From: SIG672 sp045605765
Lineage (GTDB): Bacteria; Bacillota; Clostridia; Oscillospirales; CAG-272
NCBI GenBank assembly: GCA_045605765.1
Contig: JAZUQQ010000031.1
Location: 1 to 64,000, forward strand
Reading direction: 5' to 3'
DNA length: 64,000 nt
The notes under the pieces are model-generated. The model was not told the origin of the DNA. It saw only the letters and a list, made by a program, of their open reading frames with translations, and did no database searches. The position numbers were made by a program, and so were the translations under genes. Every line of letters starts with the position of its first letter. Within the stretch, counting starts at the first letter, position 1. This document shows, piece by piece, positions 1 through 9,600 of this stretch.

Positions 1-1
1 T

Positions 2-85
2 TACGACGATGCGGCAGAAGCCGAACAGCAACAACCGCAGATCGTAGCAGTGACCGTAGCACAACCGGAACTGCTCCCCGCATAA
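2..85 (+). CDS. C-terminal tail of a gene cut by the left edge
   Basis: A reading frame is open from the left edge and ends at TAA 83-85. It gives 27 residues rich in Gln, Ala and Pro and ending PELLPA. Neighbouring frame 1 is also open to about 129, so coding is not certain. The terminator at 222-254 fits the end of a plus-strand transcript here. The product cannot be identified from so short a tail. Confidence 0.35.
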   Translation, partial: YDDAAEAEQQQPQIVAVTVAQPELLPA

Positions 86-221
86 ACACCGCACAATGCG
101 GGATAAACGCAGTAACGGCGGATGACTAACCGCCATCCGCCTTTACCGCACCTACATACTGTCAGAAAATGTCCCTATGAACACTAACAGAACACCTTCG
201 GAGGTTTTTGTTATACAGCAA

Positions 222-254
222 AACAGAGGGACTTTTTAGTCCCTCTGTTTTTTT
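222..254. terminator. Intrinsic terminator, probably bidirectional
   Basis: A 12-base arm starting AACAGAGGG pairs with a matching arm across a short loop and is followed by a run of T. It lies between the plus-strand gene tail at the left edge and the minus-strand rpsU end, so it can serve both. A smaller hairpin, ACCT-TCGG-AGGT followed by T's, lies at about 191-206. Nothing else was recognised in 86-305. Confidence 0.8.
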
Positions 255-305
255 AAACCGCCTGTGCGGTGCTTAATTTGTCGTTAAGTAAACAAAAAAG
301 TGAAA

Positions 306-482
306 TTACTTGTACTTACGCTTTCTTGCTGCTTCGGACTTCTTCTTGCGCTTTACACTGGGCTTGTCGTACTGCTCTCTCTTTTTGAGTTCAGTAAGAA
401 CGCCCGAACGCTGCTGAGCTCTCTTGAATCTGCGAAGCGCGCTGTCGATAGATTCATTTTCCTTAACTCTGATCTCTGCCAT
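306..482 (-). CDS. rpsU: 30S ribosomal protein S21
   Basis: Small-subunit ribosomal protein bS21, 58 residues and very basic, which binds 16S rRNA near the mRNA platform. The start MAEIRVKENESI and the Lys/Arg-rich C-terminus are typical of the family. I chose the ATG at 482 because a strong GAGGAGG ribosome site lies 5-12 bases upstream; an in-frame start nine codons earlier would run through that site. The gene has its own promoter at 572-600 and a structured leader, so it is a single-gene unit downstream of leuS. Confidence 0.95.
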   Translation of the reverse strand: MAEIRVKENESIDSALRRFKRAQQRSGVLTELKKREQYDKPSVKRKKKSEAARKRKYK

Positions 483-507
483 TAACCATCCCTCCTCTCG
501 CCTCTGC

Positions 508-566
508 AAGAGAAAATCTCTTAATTCCTGTGAAAGGGAAATGTTTCCTTTTTCAAAAACATTTCC
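508..566 (-). promoter_or_regulatory. Two hairpins in the rpsU leader
   Basis: The untranslated leader holds a perfect 10-bp stem (537-546 with 557-566, 10-base loop). Nearer the ribosome site is a second short hairpin of type AAGAGA-TTT-TCTCTT (about 508-522). Neither has a following U tract, so they look like translational or stability elements, not terminators. Function is inferred only. Confidence 0.5.
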
Positions 567-571
567 TACGT

Positions 572-600
572 ATTATACAACAATACTTTGCCAATGTCAA
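572..600 (-). promoter_or_regulatory. Sigma-A promoter of rpsU
   Basis: On the minus strand TTGACA (595-600) is followed after exactly 17 bases by TATAAT (572-577). Both hexamers are perfect consensus, which suggests strong constitutive transcription of rpsU. Confidence 0.85.
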
Positions 601-647
601 TAGTTATTTAAAACAAGTTTGAGATTTTTTAACTTTTTTTGCAAAAA

Positions 648-3050
648 TTATCTTACAACGATGTTTACAAGCTTGCCGGGAACACAAATTTCCTTGATAA
701 GCGTCTTTCCTTCAATAAGCTCTGCGATACGCTCGTTAGCCTTTGCGGCTGCAAGCATATCTTCCTTAGAAGCGTCCGCGGAGATAACTACCGTTGCACG
801 AAGCTTTCCGCAGATCTGAACTGCGATCTCGATGGTCGCATCAACAGTCTTTGCCTCGTCGTAGGTCGGCCAAGGAGAGGTGGCAAGCATCTCGGAGTTG
901 CCGAGCCACTCGTTTATCTCCTCGCAAACGTGAGGGGCAAAGGGCGAAAGGATAGATACGAAGGTGTGGAGCTCGTCGCAAGTGAGTTTTCCGACCTCGT
1001 AAATTCTGTTGAGAAGTGTCATCATAGCCGCGATAGCGGTGTTGAACTTCATTGCTTCGATGTCGTCGGTGACCTTCTTGATTGTCTTGTGGAAGTCGCT
1101 TTCAAGCTCGGCAGTCACACCGTTTCCTGCGGCAATATCCGAGAGAGCGGCAACACGCTCGATAAATCTGCGGCAACCCTTAACACTGCTTTCGGACCAG
1201 GGAGCTGCGCTTCCGTATTCGCCCATAAAGAGCACGTATGTGCGGAGCGTATCTGCGCCGTAGGTGTTTACGATGTCATTGGGATCGATAACGTTTCCTC
1301 GGCTTTTACTCATCTTGACTCCGTCAGGACCGAGAATAAGACCTTGAGCAGTACGCTTTGCATACGGTTCCTCGTAGGGAACGAGTCCGAGATCGTAAAG
1401 GAACTTGTACCAGAAACGCGAATAGATCATATGACGGGTAACGTGCTCCATACCGCCGTTATACCAGTCAACGGGCATCCAGTATTTGAGAGCCTCTTCG
1501 TTTGCAAAAGAATCGCTGTTGCTCGGGTCAACGTAGCGCAGGAAATACCAGGACGATCCTGCCCACTGAGGCATGGTGTCGGTTTCGCGCTTGGCATCTC
1601 CGCCGCACTTAGGACACTTGCAGTTTACAAAGGAGTCGATCTTTGCAAGAGGACTCTCTCCACCCTCGCCGGGCTCAAAGTTTTCAACTGCGGGAAGTCT
1701 GAGTGGTAACTCATCGTAGGGAAGAGCGACCATTCCGCAGACAGGGCAGTGAACGATCGGGATCGGCTCACCCCAGTATCTCTGACGGTTGAATGCCCAG
1801 TCCTTCATCTTGTACTGTACGCCCTTTTCACCCACGCCGCGCTCTGCAAGGACTTCGGTGGCCTTTGAAATAGAATCTTTCTTATTCATAAAGCCGTTGA
1901 GGAAATCGGAGTTTATCATTTCTCCGTCGCCCGTATAAGCGCCCTCGTCGATGTTTCCACCTTTGATTACCTCGATTATGTCAATGCCGAACTTCTTTGC
2001 GAAGTCGTAGTCACGCTCGTCGTGAGCAGGAACTGCCATAATAGCGCCCGTTCCGTAGCCCATCATAACGTAATCCGCGATGTAGATCGGAATTTCCTTG
2101 CCCGAAAGGGGATTTATTGCAGTAATACCTTCAATGCAAACGCCGGTCTTGTCCTTTACGAGCTGAGTGCGCTCGAACTCGGTCTTTTTACTACACTCCT
2201 CGCGGTATGCCTTGATGGCGTCCATATTGGTTATGCGGTCTGCGTATTTTTCAATGTAGGGATGTTCGGGAGCCATAACCATAAAGGTTACGCCGAACAT
2301 AGTGTCGGGACGGGTGGTGTAGATGCGGAGACTGTCATCTGTACCGCTTATTTTAAAGCTTGCAAACGCACCCTCGCTTCGACCGATCCAGTTGACCTGT
2401 TGCATCTTGATATTGGGAAGATAATCTACCTTTTCAAGACCGCTGAGCAGCTTGTCCGCGTATTCGGTAATTCTCAGATACCAAACGTCCTTGGATTTTT
2501 GAACGACATCGCTTCCGCAGATGTCGCATTTTCCACCCTGTGAGTCCTCGTTAGAGAGAACGCATTTACATTTAGGGCAGTAGTTTACAAGAGCCTGATC
2601 GCGGAAAGCAAGTCCGTTTTCGAACATTTTTAGGAAGATCCACTGAGTCCACTTGTAGTAGTTCTCGTCGGTGGTGTCAATCACTCTCGACCAGTCAAAG
2701 GAAAATCCGACCTTTTTAAGCTGGGAGGTGAACTTTTCAATGTTCTTGTCGGTAAGAGTTCTCGGGTGAGTGTTGAACTTGATAGCTGAGTTTTCGGTAG
2801 GAAGACCGAAAGCATCAAAACCGATCGGAAAGAGTACGTTGTAACCTTCTTTACGGCGTTTGCGGGATACCACTTCAAGACCCGAATAAGCCTTAATGTG
2901 TCCCACGTGCATACCCGATCCGCTGGGATAGGGAAATTCAACGAGAGCGTAGAATTTATCCTTTGAGTAGTCATCAGACGCCTCAAACACCTTTGCCTGT
3001 TCCCAACGAGACTGCCATTTTTCTTCAATGGATTTAAAATCGTATTTCAT
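648..3050 (-). CDS. leuS: Leucyl-tRNA synthetase
   Basis: Class I aminoacyl-tRNA synthetase that charges tRNA-Leu in the cytoplasm, 800 residues. The signature HVGH (HIGH motif) is at residues 48-51 and KMSKS at 579-583. Between them lies the CP1 editing insertion, with a Cys-rich zinc site of the form CPKC...CDIC near residue 190. A tRNA-binding domain closes the protein. The frame extends 30 codons upstream into rsfS. I chose the ATG at 3050 because MKYDFKSIEEKW is the usual family start and a GAAAGG site precedes it. It sits 41 bases after rsfS in the same direction, and no T-box leader is possible in that gap, so it is probably co-transcribed. Confidence 0.97.
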   Translation of the reverse strand: MKYDFKSIEEKWQSRWEQAKVFEASDDYSKDKFYALVEFPYPSGSGMHVGHIKAYSGLEVVSRKRRKEGYNVLFPIGFDAFGLPTENSAIKFNTHPRTLTDKNIEKFTSQLKKVGFSFDWSRVIDTTDENYYKWTQWIFLKMFENGLAFRDQALVNYCPKCKCVLSNEDSQGGKCDICGSDVVQKSKDVWYLRITEYADKLLSGLEKVDYLPNIKMQQVNWIGRSEGAFASFKISGTDDSLRIYTTRPDTMFGVTFMVMAPEHPYIEKYADRITNMDAIKAYREECSKKTEFERTQLVKDKTGVCIEGITAINPLSGKEIPIYIADYVMMGYGTGAIMAVPAHDERDYDFAKKFGIDIIEVIKGGNIDEGAYTGDGEMINSDFLNGFMNKKDSISKATEVLAERGVGEKGVQYKMKDWAFNRQRYWGEPIPIVHCPVCGMVALPYDELPLRLPAVENFEPGEGGESPLAKIDSFVNCKCPKCGGDAKRETDTMPQWAGSSWYFLRYVDPSNSDSFANEEALKYWMPVDWYNGGMEHVTRHMIYSRFWYKFLYDLGLVPYEEPYAKRTAQGLILGPDGVKMSKSRGNVIDPNDIVNTYGADTLRTYVLFMGEYGSAAPWSESSVKGCRRFIERVAALSDIAAGNGVTAELESDFHKTIKKVTDDIEAMKFNTAIAAMMTLLNRIYEVGKLTCDELHTFVSILSPFAPHVCEEINEWLGNSEMLATSPWPTYDEAKTVDATIEIAVQICGKLRATVVISADASKEDMLAAAKANERIAELIEGKTLIKEICVPGKLVNIVVR

Positions 3051-3091
3051 AATCTTTAAAACCTTTCGCCTTAGTTGTGTTGGTAAATTTG

Positions 3092-3448
3092 TCAGTCGAT
3101 AAGAAGATGCGAGATATCGACGTTTTCGGCATCCGACCAAAGCTTGTCAAGCTTGTAGAATTCCTTTGCGTTTTTGGTGAAGATGTGGACCATAACGCTA
3201 TTATAATCGAGAACTATCCATGAAGCGTCCTCGTGTCCTTCAATGTTGAGCGGAGTTTCGCCTATCTCACCGAGTTTAAATTCAAGCTCGCCCGCAAGAG
3301 CGCGGTTATGAGTGGTGGAGGTTCCGTTGCATATAACGAGATATTCGGTAAGGACGGTCTTTTCTTCAACGTAGAGAAGAGAAATGTCCTGAGCACTTTT
3401 CTCGTCAAGTATCTTTACAATTTTTTGTGCAAGTTCGAGAGCAGTCAT
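3092..3448 (-). CDS. rsfS: Ribosome silencing factor RsfS
   Basis: 118-residue RsfS/Iojap-family protein. The family binds uL14 on the large subunit and blocks subunit joining when nutrients are scarce. The full-length nucleotidyltransferase-like fold is visible, with the conserved stretch around NIEGHEDASWIVLDYNSVMVHIF. It lies between yqeK and leuS, the common Firmicutes neighbourhood rsfS-yqeK-nadD-yhbY. Confidence 0.95.
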   Translation of the reverse strand: MTALELAQKIVKILDEKSAQDISLLYVEEKTVLTEYLVICNGTSTTHNRALAGELEFKLGEIGETPLNIEGHEDASWIVLDYNSVMVHIFTKNAKEFYKLDKLWSDAENVDISHLLID

Positions 3449-3506
3449 ACATATTCCTTTCTATGTGCCAAAATAAGGCAAAATTATTATAACACTAAAG
3501 TAATGA

Positions 3507-4151
3507 TTATTCAATAGTTTTTAAGATAAAATCTTTGCATTTTATCGCATCGGGATGGACTTTTCTTCCGTTTTCTGCAAGATGCGCTTCTGTCTGTAAC
3601 AGAATTTTTATAATCACCCCGTCAAGTACTCTGTAAATATCGGCTCGGTCCTTTGTGAGATCGCTGTAAAAAGACTCGCGAGTACGACGGCAAATATCCC
3701 ATTTTCGCGTAGGCTCTATATAGTCTGCAATAAAAAGAAGCTTTGCGATTATCGACATATTTTCCGCACCCGTCGTATGCTGAGCAATGGCTGTGCATAT
3801 TTCATCGTCAACATAGTCCAAAAACTCGTACTCTGCAATCTTTGCTCCTGCTTTCGCGTGAAGGACTGCGGGGCATTCAAGGTCGTGTGCGGTAAAGCCG
3901 ATAGAATATTTTTCGTCAAGCGAAGTATACTGCTCGACCGATAGTCCTTTTACAATATCGTGAAGAAGAGCAGATATTAAGATGCGCATCTTGTCTGCCT
4001 TGTCAAAGCTGAAAATTTCGGCGAGAGCGAGACATTCCCGTGCTACCGAGAAAGTGTGCTCCAAGCGGTATTTGTCAGTTATACGGCGAGATATTTCGCC
4101 CGTCAGAGCATCAAGGAAGTCCGGAATACCGTGAATTTCGTTTTTAATCAT
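3507..4151 (-). CDS. yqeK: HD-domain hydrolase YqeK (diadenosine tetraphosphatase)
   Basis: 214-residue HD-superfamily metal-dependent phosphohydrolase. Characterised YqeK enzymes split Ap4A symmetrically to two ADP. The metal ligands are visible: His in HTFSVARECLALAE, then the HD pair in LLHDIVKG, and later His residues in the AQHTTG segment. Its ATG overlaps the nadD stop by four bases, so the two are translationally coupled. Confidence 0.92.
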   Translation of the reverse strand: MIKNEIHGIPDFLDALTGEISRRITDKYRLEHTFSVARECLALAEIFSFDKADKMRILISALLHDIVKGLSVEQYTSLDEKYSIGFTAHDLECPAVLHAKAGAKIAEYEFLDYVDDEICTAIAQHTTGAENMSIIAKLLFIADYIEPTRKWDICRRTRESFYSDLTKDRADIYRVLDGVIIKILLQTEAHLAENGRKVHPDAIKCKDFILKTIE

Positions 4152-4768
4152 TTTAAATACAGTTTGTGTTCTTTTATATAGCCGTATACGGCGGGGGAGA
4201 GATACTTTTCCAAGTTGCCGCCCGATGCTAAAGCATTACGAAGCTCGGACGAAGAAATCTCAGTGGGTGAATTTTCGAGCAAAATTATCGAGGCACCGTA
4301 TTTTTCTTCAAAATATTTTTTCGCTCTTGTAATTTCGCTTTTTATTTCCTCGGTGATATTCTCGCGAGGCGCAAGAGCTATTGTCGATAACTCGAATATG
4401 CGCGAGGTTTTTTTCCACTCTTCAAGAGTTAAAAACATATCAGTTCCGCATAGGAAAAACAGGCTCGTATCTGGAGCAGAGAAGTGTTCGAGCGTTTCAA
4501 AGGTGTAGCTGACACCGCCCTTTTTAAGCTCAAAGTCCGAAACCGAAACAAGATCTCCGAAGCCCTCGCTTTCCGAAAAGGCGAGTCTTGTCATATTAAA
4601 ACGGTGCATAGGATCTATCTCGTGCATCTGTTTGTGAGGCGGGATAAAGGTGGGTATTACAAGAAGTGAGTCAAGACGCGCCCGCTTTATAAAAGCCTTT
4701 GCCGCCGAAGCGTGACCGATATGCGGAGGCGAGAAGGTTCCGCCGAAAATTCCGATACGCTTTTTCAT
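4148..4768 (-). CDS. nadD: Nicotinate-nucleotide adenylyltransferase
   Basis: 206 residues. It adenylates nicotinate mononucleotide to deamido-NAD in NAD biosynthesis. The N-terminal GGTFSPPHIGH motif (residues 9-19) carries the nucleotide-binding HxGH, and ISSSELRNAL near residue 172 is the C-terminal nucleotidyltransferase motif. Four-base overlaps link it to yhbY upstream and yqeK downstream. Confidence 0.95.
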   Translation of the reverse strand: MKKRIGIFGGTFSPPHIGHASAAKAFIKRARLDSLLVIPTFIPPHKQMHEIDPMHRFNMTRLAFSESEGFGDLVSVSDFELKKGGVSYTFETLEHFSAPDTSLFFLCGTDMFLTLEEWKKTSRIFELSTIALAPRENITEEIKSEITRAKKYFEEKYGASIILLENSPTEISSSELRNALASGGNLEKYLSPAVYGYIKEHKLYLK

Positions 4769-5067
4769 ATCTTTTGGAGGCGTTTGAGGTCGATCTTCTT
4801 GTGCTTCTCAGACTCTCTGTAAAGCACGAAGGTACTGCCGACAACTCCGACGACTGCCGAAGAGGTAGACTTAGAGATAGCCTCTGCCGCCTCACGGGAC
4901 GTGTGTTCACAGTTTTGAAGAACGCGAAGCTTGATAAGCTCTCTTGCTTCAAGCGTGTCCGAGATCTGTTTTATCATATTTTCATTTATTCCGCCCTTGC
5001 CGACCTGAAAAATAACGGGCTCGGTCATAGCCAGCGAGCGGAGATATGCTCTTTGTTTGCTTGTCAT
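4765..5067 (-). CDS. yhbY: RNA-binding protein YhbY (CRS1/YhbY domain)
   Basis: 100-residue single CRM-domain protein, implicated in ribosome assembly in the family. It begins MTSKQRAYLRSLA and carries the GKGGINENMI variant of the GxxG RNA-binding loop near residues 23-31. It overlaps nadD by four bases. The obg and rpmA genes that often neighbour yhbY are not present here. Confidence 0.93.
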   Translation of the reverse strand: MTSKQRAYLRSLAMTEPVIFQVGKGGINENMIKQISDTLEARELIKLRVLQNCEHTSREAAEAISKSTSSAVVGVVGSTFVLYRESEKHKKIDLKRLQKI

Positions 5068-5091
5068 ATGTTTTTGTCCTTTTAAAATTAC

Positions 5092-5694
5092 TTAGTTGTA
5101 TTTGCTAAGAAAATCCGACAACTGCGGAATAAGCGACGAGAGCGCAACGGCACGGTGACTGATTTCATTCTTTTCCTTTGAGGATAATTCTCCAAAGGTT
5201 TTTTTAAGAGGAGGATAGATGAAAAGCGGATCGTATCCAAATCCGCCTTCTCCTTTCAGCTCCTTGGCAATAACTCCGTGACATTCGCCGCGTACGGTGA
5301 GAATGTTTCCGTCGGGTGAGAGAGCGCAGAAAACGCAGACAAATTTAGCCGAGCGGTCGGAAACGCCGTTAAGCTCCGAAAGGAGCTTTTCGTTGTTCTT
5401 TTCGTAGTTTGCATCTTCTCCCGAGTATCTTGCCGAATAAATACCGGGCGCACCGCCGAGAGCATTGACCGCAAGACCGCTGTCATCAGCAAGTCCGATA
5501 TATCCGAGCGAGGCGGGAACTGACGCCTTGATTTTAGCATTTTCCTCAAAGCTATCGCCGTTTTCCTCGATCTCGCCGTCGTATCCGATGTCGTCGAGCG
5601 AGAGAATATCAAGCTCTTTGCCGGTAATCGAGCGATAAATTTGTTTTATTTCTTTTATCTTGTTCTTGTTTCTCGATGCGAGAACGACCTTCAT
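5092..5694 (-). CDS. rdgB: Non-canonical purine NTP pyrophosphatase (RdgB/HAM1)
   Basis: 200 residues. It hydrolyses ITP, dITP and XTP to monophosphates, cleaning the nucleotide pool. The family blocks are present in order: ASRNKNKIKEI (residues 5-15), SFEENAKIKA, DDSGLAVNALGGAPGIYSAR, GFGYDPLF and SHRAVAL. It sits 26 bases after ftsY, in the same direction. Confidence 0.95.
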   Translation of the reverse strand: MKVVLASRNKNKIKEIKQIYRSITGKELDILSLDDIGYDGEIEENGDSFEENAKIKASVPASLGYIGLADDSGLAVNALGGAPGIYSARYSGEDANYEKNNEKLLSELNGVSDRSAKFVCVFCALSPDGNILTVRGECHGVIAKELKGEGGFGYDPLFIYPPLKKTFGELSSKEKNEISHRAVALSSLIPQLSDFLSKYN

Positions 5695-5720
5695 TTAAAA
5701 AAACAGTCCTTTCGGAAAAA

Positions 5721-6620
5721 TTATTCAAAGAGCGCGTTTACAAAATCGACAGGTTCAAAGTCTTGAAGCTCGTCGATCTTTTCGCCGACTCCGATGAATT
5801 TAACGGGTATGCCAAGCTCGTTCTTTATACAGAATACGATGCCACCCTTTGCGGTGCCGTCGAGCTTTGTGAGCACAAGACCGGTGATCTCGGAGGTGTT
5901 TCTGAACTCTTTTGCCTGATTTACCGCATTCTGTCCGGTGGTAGAGTCGAGAACGAGGAGAGTTTCTCTCGAAGCGTCGGGAAGCTGCTTGTCGATAACG
6001 CGATTTATCTTTGAGAGCTCATTCATAAGATTTTTCTTGTTGTGCAGACGGCCTGCAGTGTCAATTATGAGAATATCGCTACCGCGCTTGACTGCGGCTG
6101 CTGCCGCGTCGTAAACGACTGCCGCAGGGTCAGAGCCTTCGGAAGATTTTACTATCTGAACTCCTGCGCGCTCCGCCCATATCGAGAGCTGCTCTATAGC
6201 TCCTGCACGGAAGGTGTCGCCTGCCGCGAGCAGTACCGATTTTCCTTGCTCCTTGTAAAGATGAGCGAGCTTGGCAATAGAGGTCGTCTTGCCGACTCCG
6301 TTTACTCCGATAACGAGAATGACCGAAGGCTTTGAGCTGAGATTCATTTCCGATTTTTCGCCGATCATTTCAAGAAGAATAGTTTTGAGCGCCTCGGTAG
6401 CCTCCTCGGACTCCTTGATCTTTTCTTCCTTGATCTTCTGGCGAAGCTTTTCCATTATTATTTCGGTAGATTCGATACCTACGTCTGCGCAGATGAGCAT
6501 TTCTTCGAGCTCTTCGAGCGTATCCTCGGATACGCCGCGTCTGAATATCGAAACAATGCCCGAAAAAGCAGAGCTTTTGGTCTTAAAAAGACCGTTTTTC
6601 AGTTTTTCAAAAAATCCCAT
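5721..6620 (-). CDS. ftsY: Signal recognition particle receptor FtsY
   Basis: 299-residue SRP GTPase that docks ribosome-SRP complexes at the membrane and hands them to SecYEG. The N domain covers residues 1-95. G motifs are GVNGVGKTT (105-113), DTAG (187-190) and TKLD (251-254). The acidic A domain of E. coli FtsY is absent, as is usual in Firmicutes. The ATG overlaps the smc stop codon by one base, so translation is coupled. Confidence 0.97.
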   Translation of the reverse strand: MGFFEKLKNGLFKTKSSAFSGIVSIFRRGVSEDTLEELEEMLICADVGIESTEIIMEKLRQKIKEEKIKESEEATEALKTILLEMIGEKSEMNLSSKPSVILVIGVNGVGKTTSIAKLAHLYKEQGKSVLLAAGDTFRAGAIEQLSIWAERAGVQIVKSSEGSDPAAVVYDAAAAAVKRGSDILIIDTAGRLHNKKNLMNELSKINRVIDKQLPDASRETLLVLDSTTGQNAVNQAKEFRNTSEITGLVLTKLDGTAKGGIVFCIKNELGIPVKFIGVGEKIDELQDFEPVDFVNALFE

Positions 6621-9600
6621 TATAGTTTTACTCCGAGTTTCTTTTCAATTTCACTGAGGTTGACCGAGAGAAGCTGCGAAACGCCGCGCTCCTGCATAGT
6701 AACGCCGTACATTTCGTCTGCCGCTTCCATCGTTCCGCGTCTGTGAGTGATGATGATAAACTGCACCGTGTCAGAGAATTTCTTTGCATAGTTAGCAAAT
6801 CTCGTTACGTTTACGTCGTCAAGGGCAGACTCTATCTCGTCAAGCAGACAGAAGGGCGGAGGGTTGATCATAATTATTGCAAAGTAGATGGCTACCGCAA
6901 TGAAGGACTGCTCGCCACCCGAAAGCTGACGGAGACTATGTATCTTTTTTCCGGGAGGAGCAACGTTTATGTCAATACCGCTCGTCAGAAGATTGTCCGG
7001 ATCGGTGAGAGTAAGCGACGCACTTCCTCCGCCAAAAAGATCCTTAAATACCTTGCCGAAGTTTTCGTTTATCTGTGCAAAGGTTTCGGAGAACTTTCCG
7101 CGCATTTCCTTTTCAAGACGCGCTATGACCTGTAAGCAGTCGGCTTTCGCTTTTTGGAGGTCCTCGATCTGACCGGACATAAAGTCGTATTCCTTCTTGA
7201 CCTCGGCGTATTCTTCAATGGCGTGGACGTTTACGTGTCCGAGCGATTTCATCTTTTCGTGTAGAATATTCTGCTCGGCAACCATAGAAGTACGGTTTTC
7301 TGCCGTAGTTTCGGGAACTTCTATCGCACAAGCGTCTGCATAGGAGAGATTGTACTCGTCCCAAAGACGGTCTGTAAGACGTTCTTTTTCCTCACGTATG
7401 CGTTCGGACGAAGCTTCGAGTTTTGTTACAGACATGAATGCAAGCTCTCTATCTCTCGATTTGTCCTTTATCGCCGCCCGGTTAAGCGCGATTTCCTTTT
7501 CATATTCTTCACCGTCGGCAGAGAGCTTTGATAAAAGATCTTCGAGTTCCGCAAGCTTCTTTTCCGAAAGTAGTATTTCTTCTTTGGTTACCTTCGCTTC
7601 TTCTTCAAGCTCGCTTATGCGAATGTTTATCTCGCGTGAGCGAAGGGCAATATCTTCGATATCCTTTTTGAGCGATGCGATAAGCGATGCGTTCTGAGTA
7701 AGGCGGGAGTCTGTATTCTCGACCTCCTTGCCTCTGACCGAAACACTGACGAGAAGCTCGTTCTTTTCACTTACCAGAGTAGCGATAAAGAGATTTACCT
7801 CTTTTATCTTGCAACGGAGCTCTTCAAGCTCCTTGTCACTCTTTTCGATGAGTGAAGTTAGCTCTTCAATGCGGCGGCTCATTTCAAGAGCCTTCGCGGA
7901 GCGCTCGTTTCTTTCCTTCTCGATCTCTCCCAACTTTTCGGATATTTCATTTATTCTTGCATCTATTTCGGCAAGAGATCTTTCCCTAAGTGAAAGGGAA
8001 GCCTCCCCCGCGCTTATTAGCGAGGAGAGCATAGATGCACTGTCGGAATTTCTTTCGAGACTGCCAACTATTTCGTCTGATCTCGTTTTGAGCTCTGCGA
8101 AATCTGCGCGAAGCTTTTCGCATCTGTCAAGAGCCTTCTTTTCTTCCTCGTCAAGCTTTGTAATATCAAGGCTTCTCGTAAGAATTCCGCTGTCGCGCTT
8201 TGCCGCACCTCCCGTGAAGGATCCGCCTGCATTTATAAGCTGACCGTCGAGAGTAACTATTCTTACACTGTATCCGAGTGCCTTGGCGGTAAGGGAAGCG
8301 TTGTCAAGCGTGTCGAAAATTACCGTTCTTCCGAGTAGATAAGATATTACAGATCTGCATTTTTCCTCACATTCGACGAGCTCATCGGCAATACCGATAT
8401 ATCCCTTGCTCTTTGTGAGAGAAGCAAGATTTACGTTTAACTTCTGAGGCTTTATCGATGTGAGAGGATAGAAGGTCGCGCGACCTGCATTTTCACGCTT
8501 CAAATATTCAATGGCAGTCTTTGCCGCCTGCTCGTTTTCAACGATTATATTCTGGATGTTAGCGCCAAGAGCGGTTTCTATTGCGAGGGTAAGTTCTCTC
8601 TCTACGCTTATTTGCTTGGAAACAGGACCTATAATTCCCTTTATCTGACCTCTTGCCGATGCCTCGGCAACGGTCTTTACCGAACGCTGATATCCGTCAA
8701 AATGTTCATCCATTCTGCGCAGAGCATCAGCTTTTTGACGGCATGCGGCAGCGTTCACTGACTGTACGTCGATATCTTTTCGGATATCTTCCGCTTCATC
8801 TTCGAGCTTTGAAAGAGATTCGGTGAGCGCAGAGCGTTCTTTTCTTAGTTCTTCTGCCTTTTTTTCGTAGTGGGAAAGGGAAGCTTTGCCGCTTTCAATC
8901 TCGGCAGAGAGCGCGTTTCTCTCGTCTTGTGCCTTCTTCCTATCTTCTTCAAGCTCGGCGGTGTGTGTAATACTAGACGATGAAGTCGCACCGAAAGCAG
9001 AATAAGCAACGCGAAGCTCTGTGTATTCGCTTTCAAGCTCGGAACGCTTTTCCTCAAAAGCTTCGAGATTTCCTTGGAGCGAATTAACTCTTTCGCGTTC
9101 TGCGTCGAGCTGCTTGGATTTTGCTTCAAAATCCTCGGAAGCCTTGGTGAATTTGGCTTCTACATCCTTTTTGTACTTACCGAGCTCGACTGCTTCAGCC
9201 TCGGAAATTTCGAGCTTTGCTTTCGTCGACTCGATATTTGCGGCACTTTCGGAGAGCGTTCCTGCCGCATTCTGCTTATTGTTTCCTGCAAGAGTGAGAC
9301 TCGTTTCAAGACGGTTCTTTTCACGTTCAGCTTCGAGAAGCTGTGTTCTGACCTGCTCGAACTCGATTCGCTTTTCCATCTGAGATTCGGCAAGCTGTTC
9401 GCTGCGCTTTTCAAGCGATGCGAGAGTACTTTCGGCGATTTCAAGCTCGTTTCTCGAAAGTATGAGCTGCTTCTCGTTTTTCTCGGAGTTTTCGAGTATT
9501 TTTCCTATGTCGTAGACTGAGATTGAAACGTCGAGTGCCTTCTTGCTTTCAAAGATCTCGTGATAAACGCGAGCCTTAGCCGACTCTTTTTCGAGATGGG

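Noticed and set aside
639..1709. Plus-strand frame of 356 codons opposite leuS
   Set aside because: It lies antisense to clear leucyl-tRNA synthetase motifs and has no recognisable domain.
3051..3091. T-box riboswitch upstream of leuS
   Set aside because: The gap to rsfS is only 41 bases, too short for a T-box leader, and no specifier or antiterminator motif is seen.
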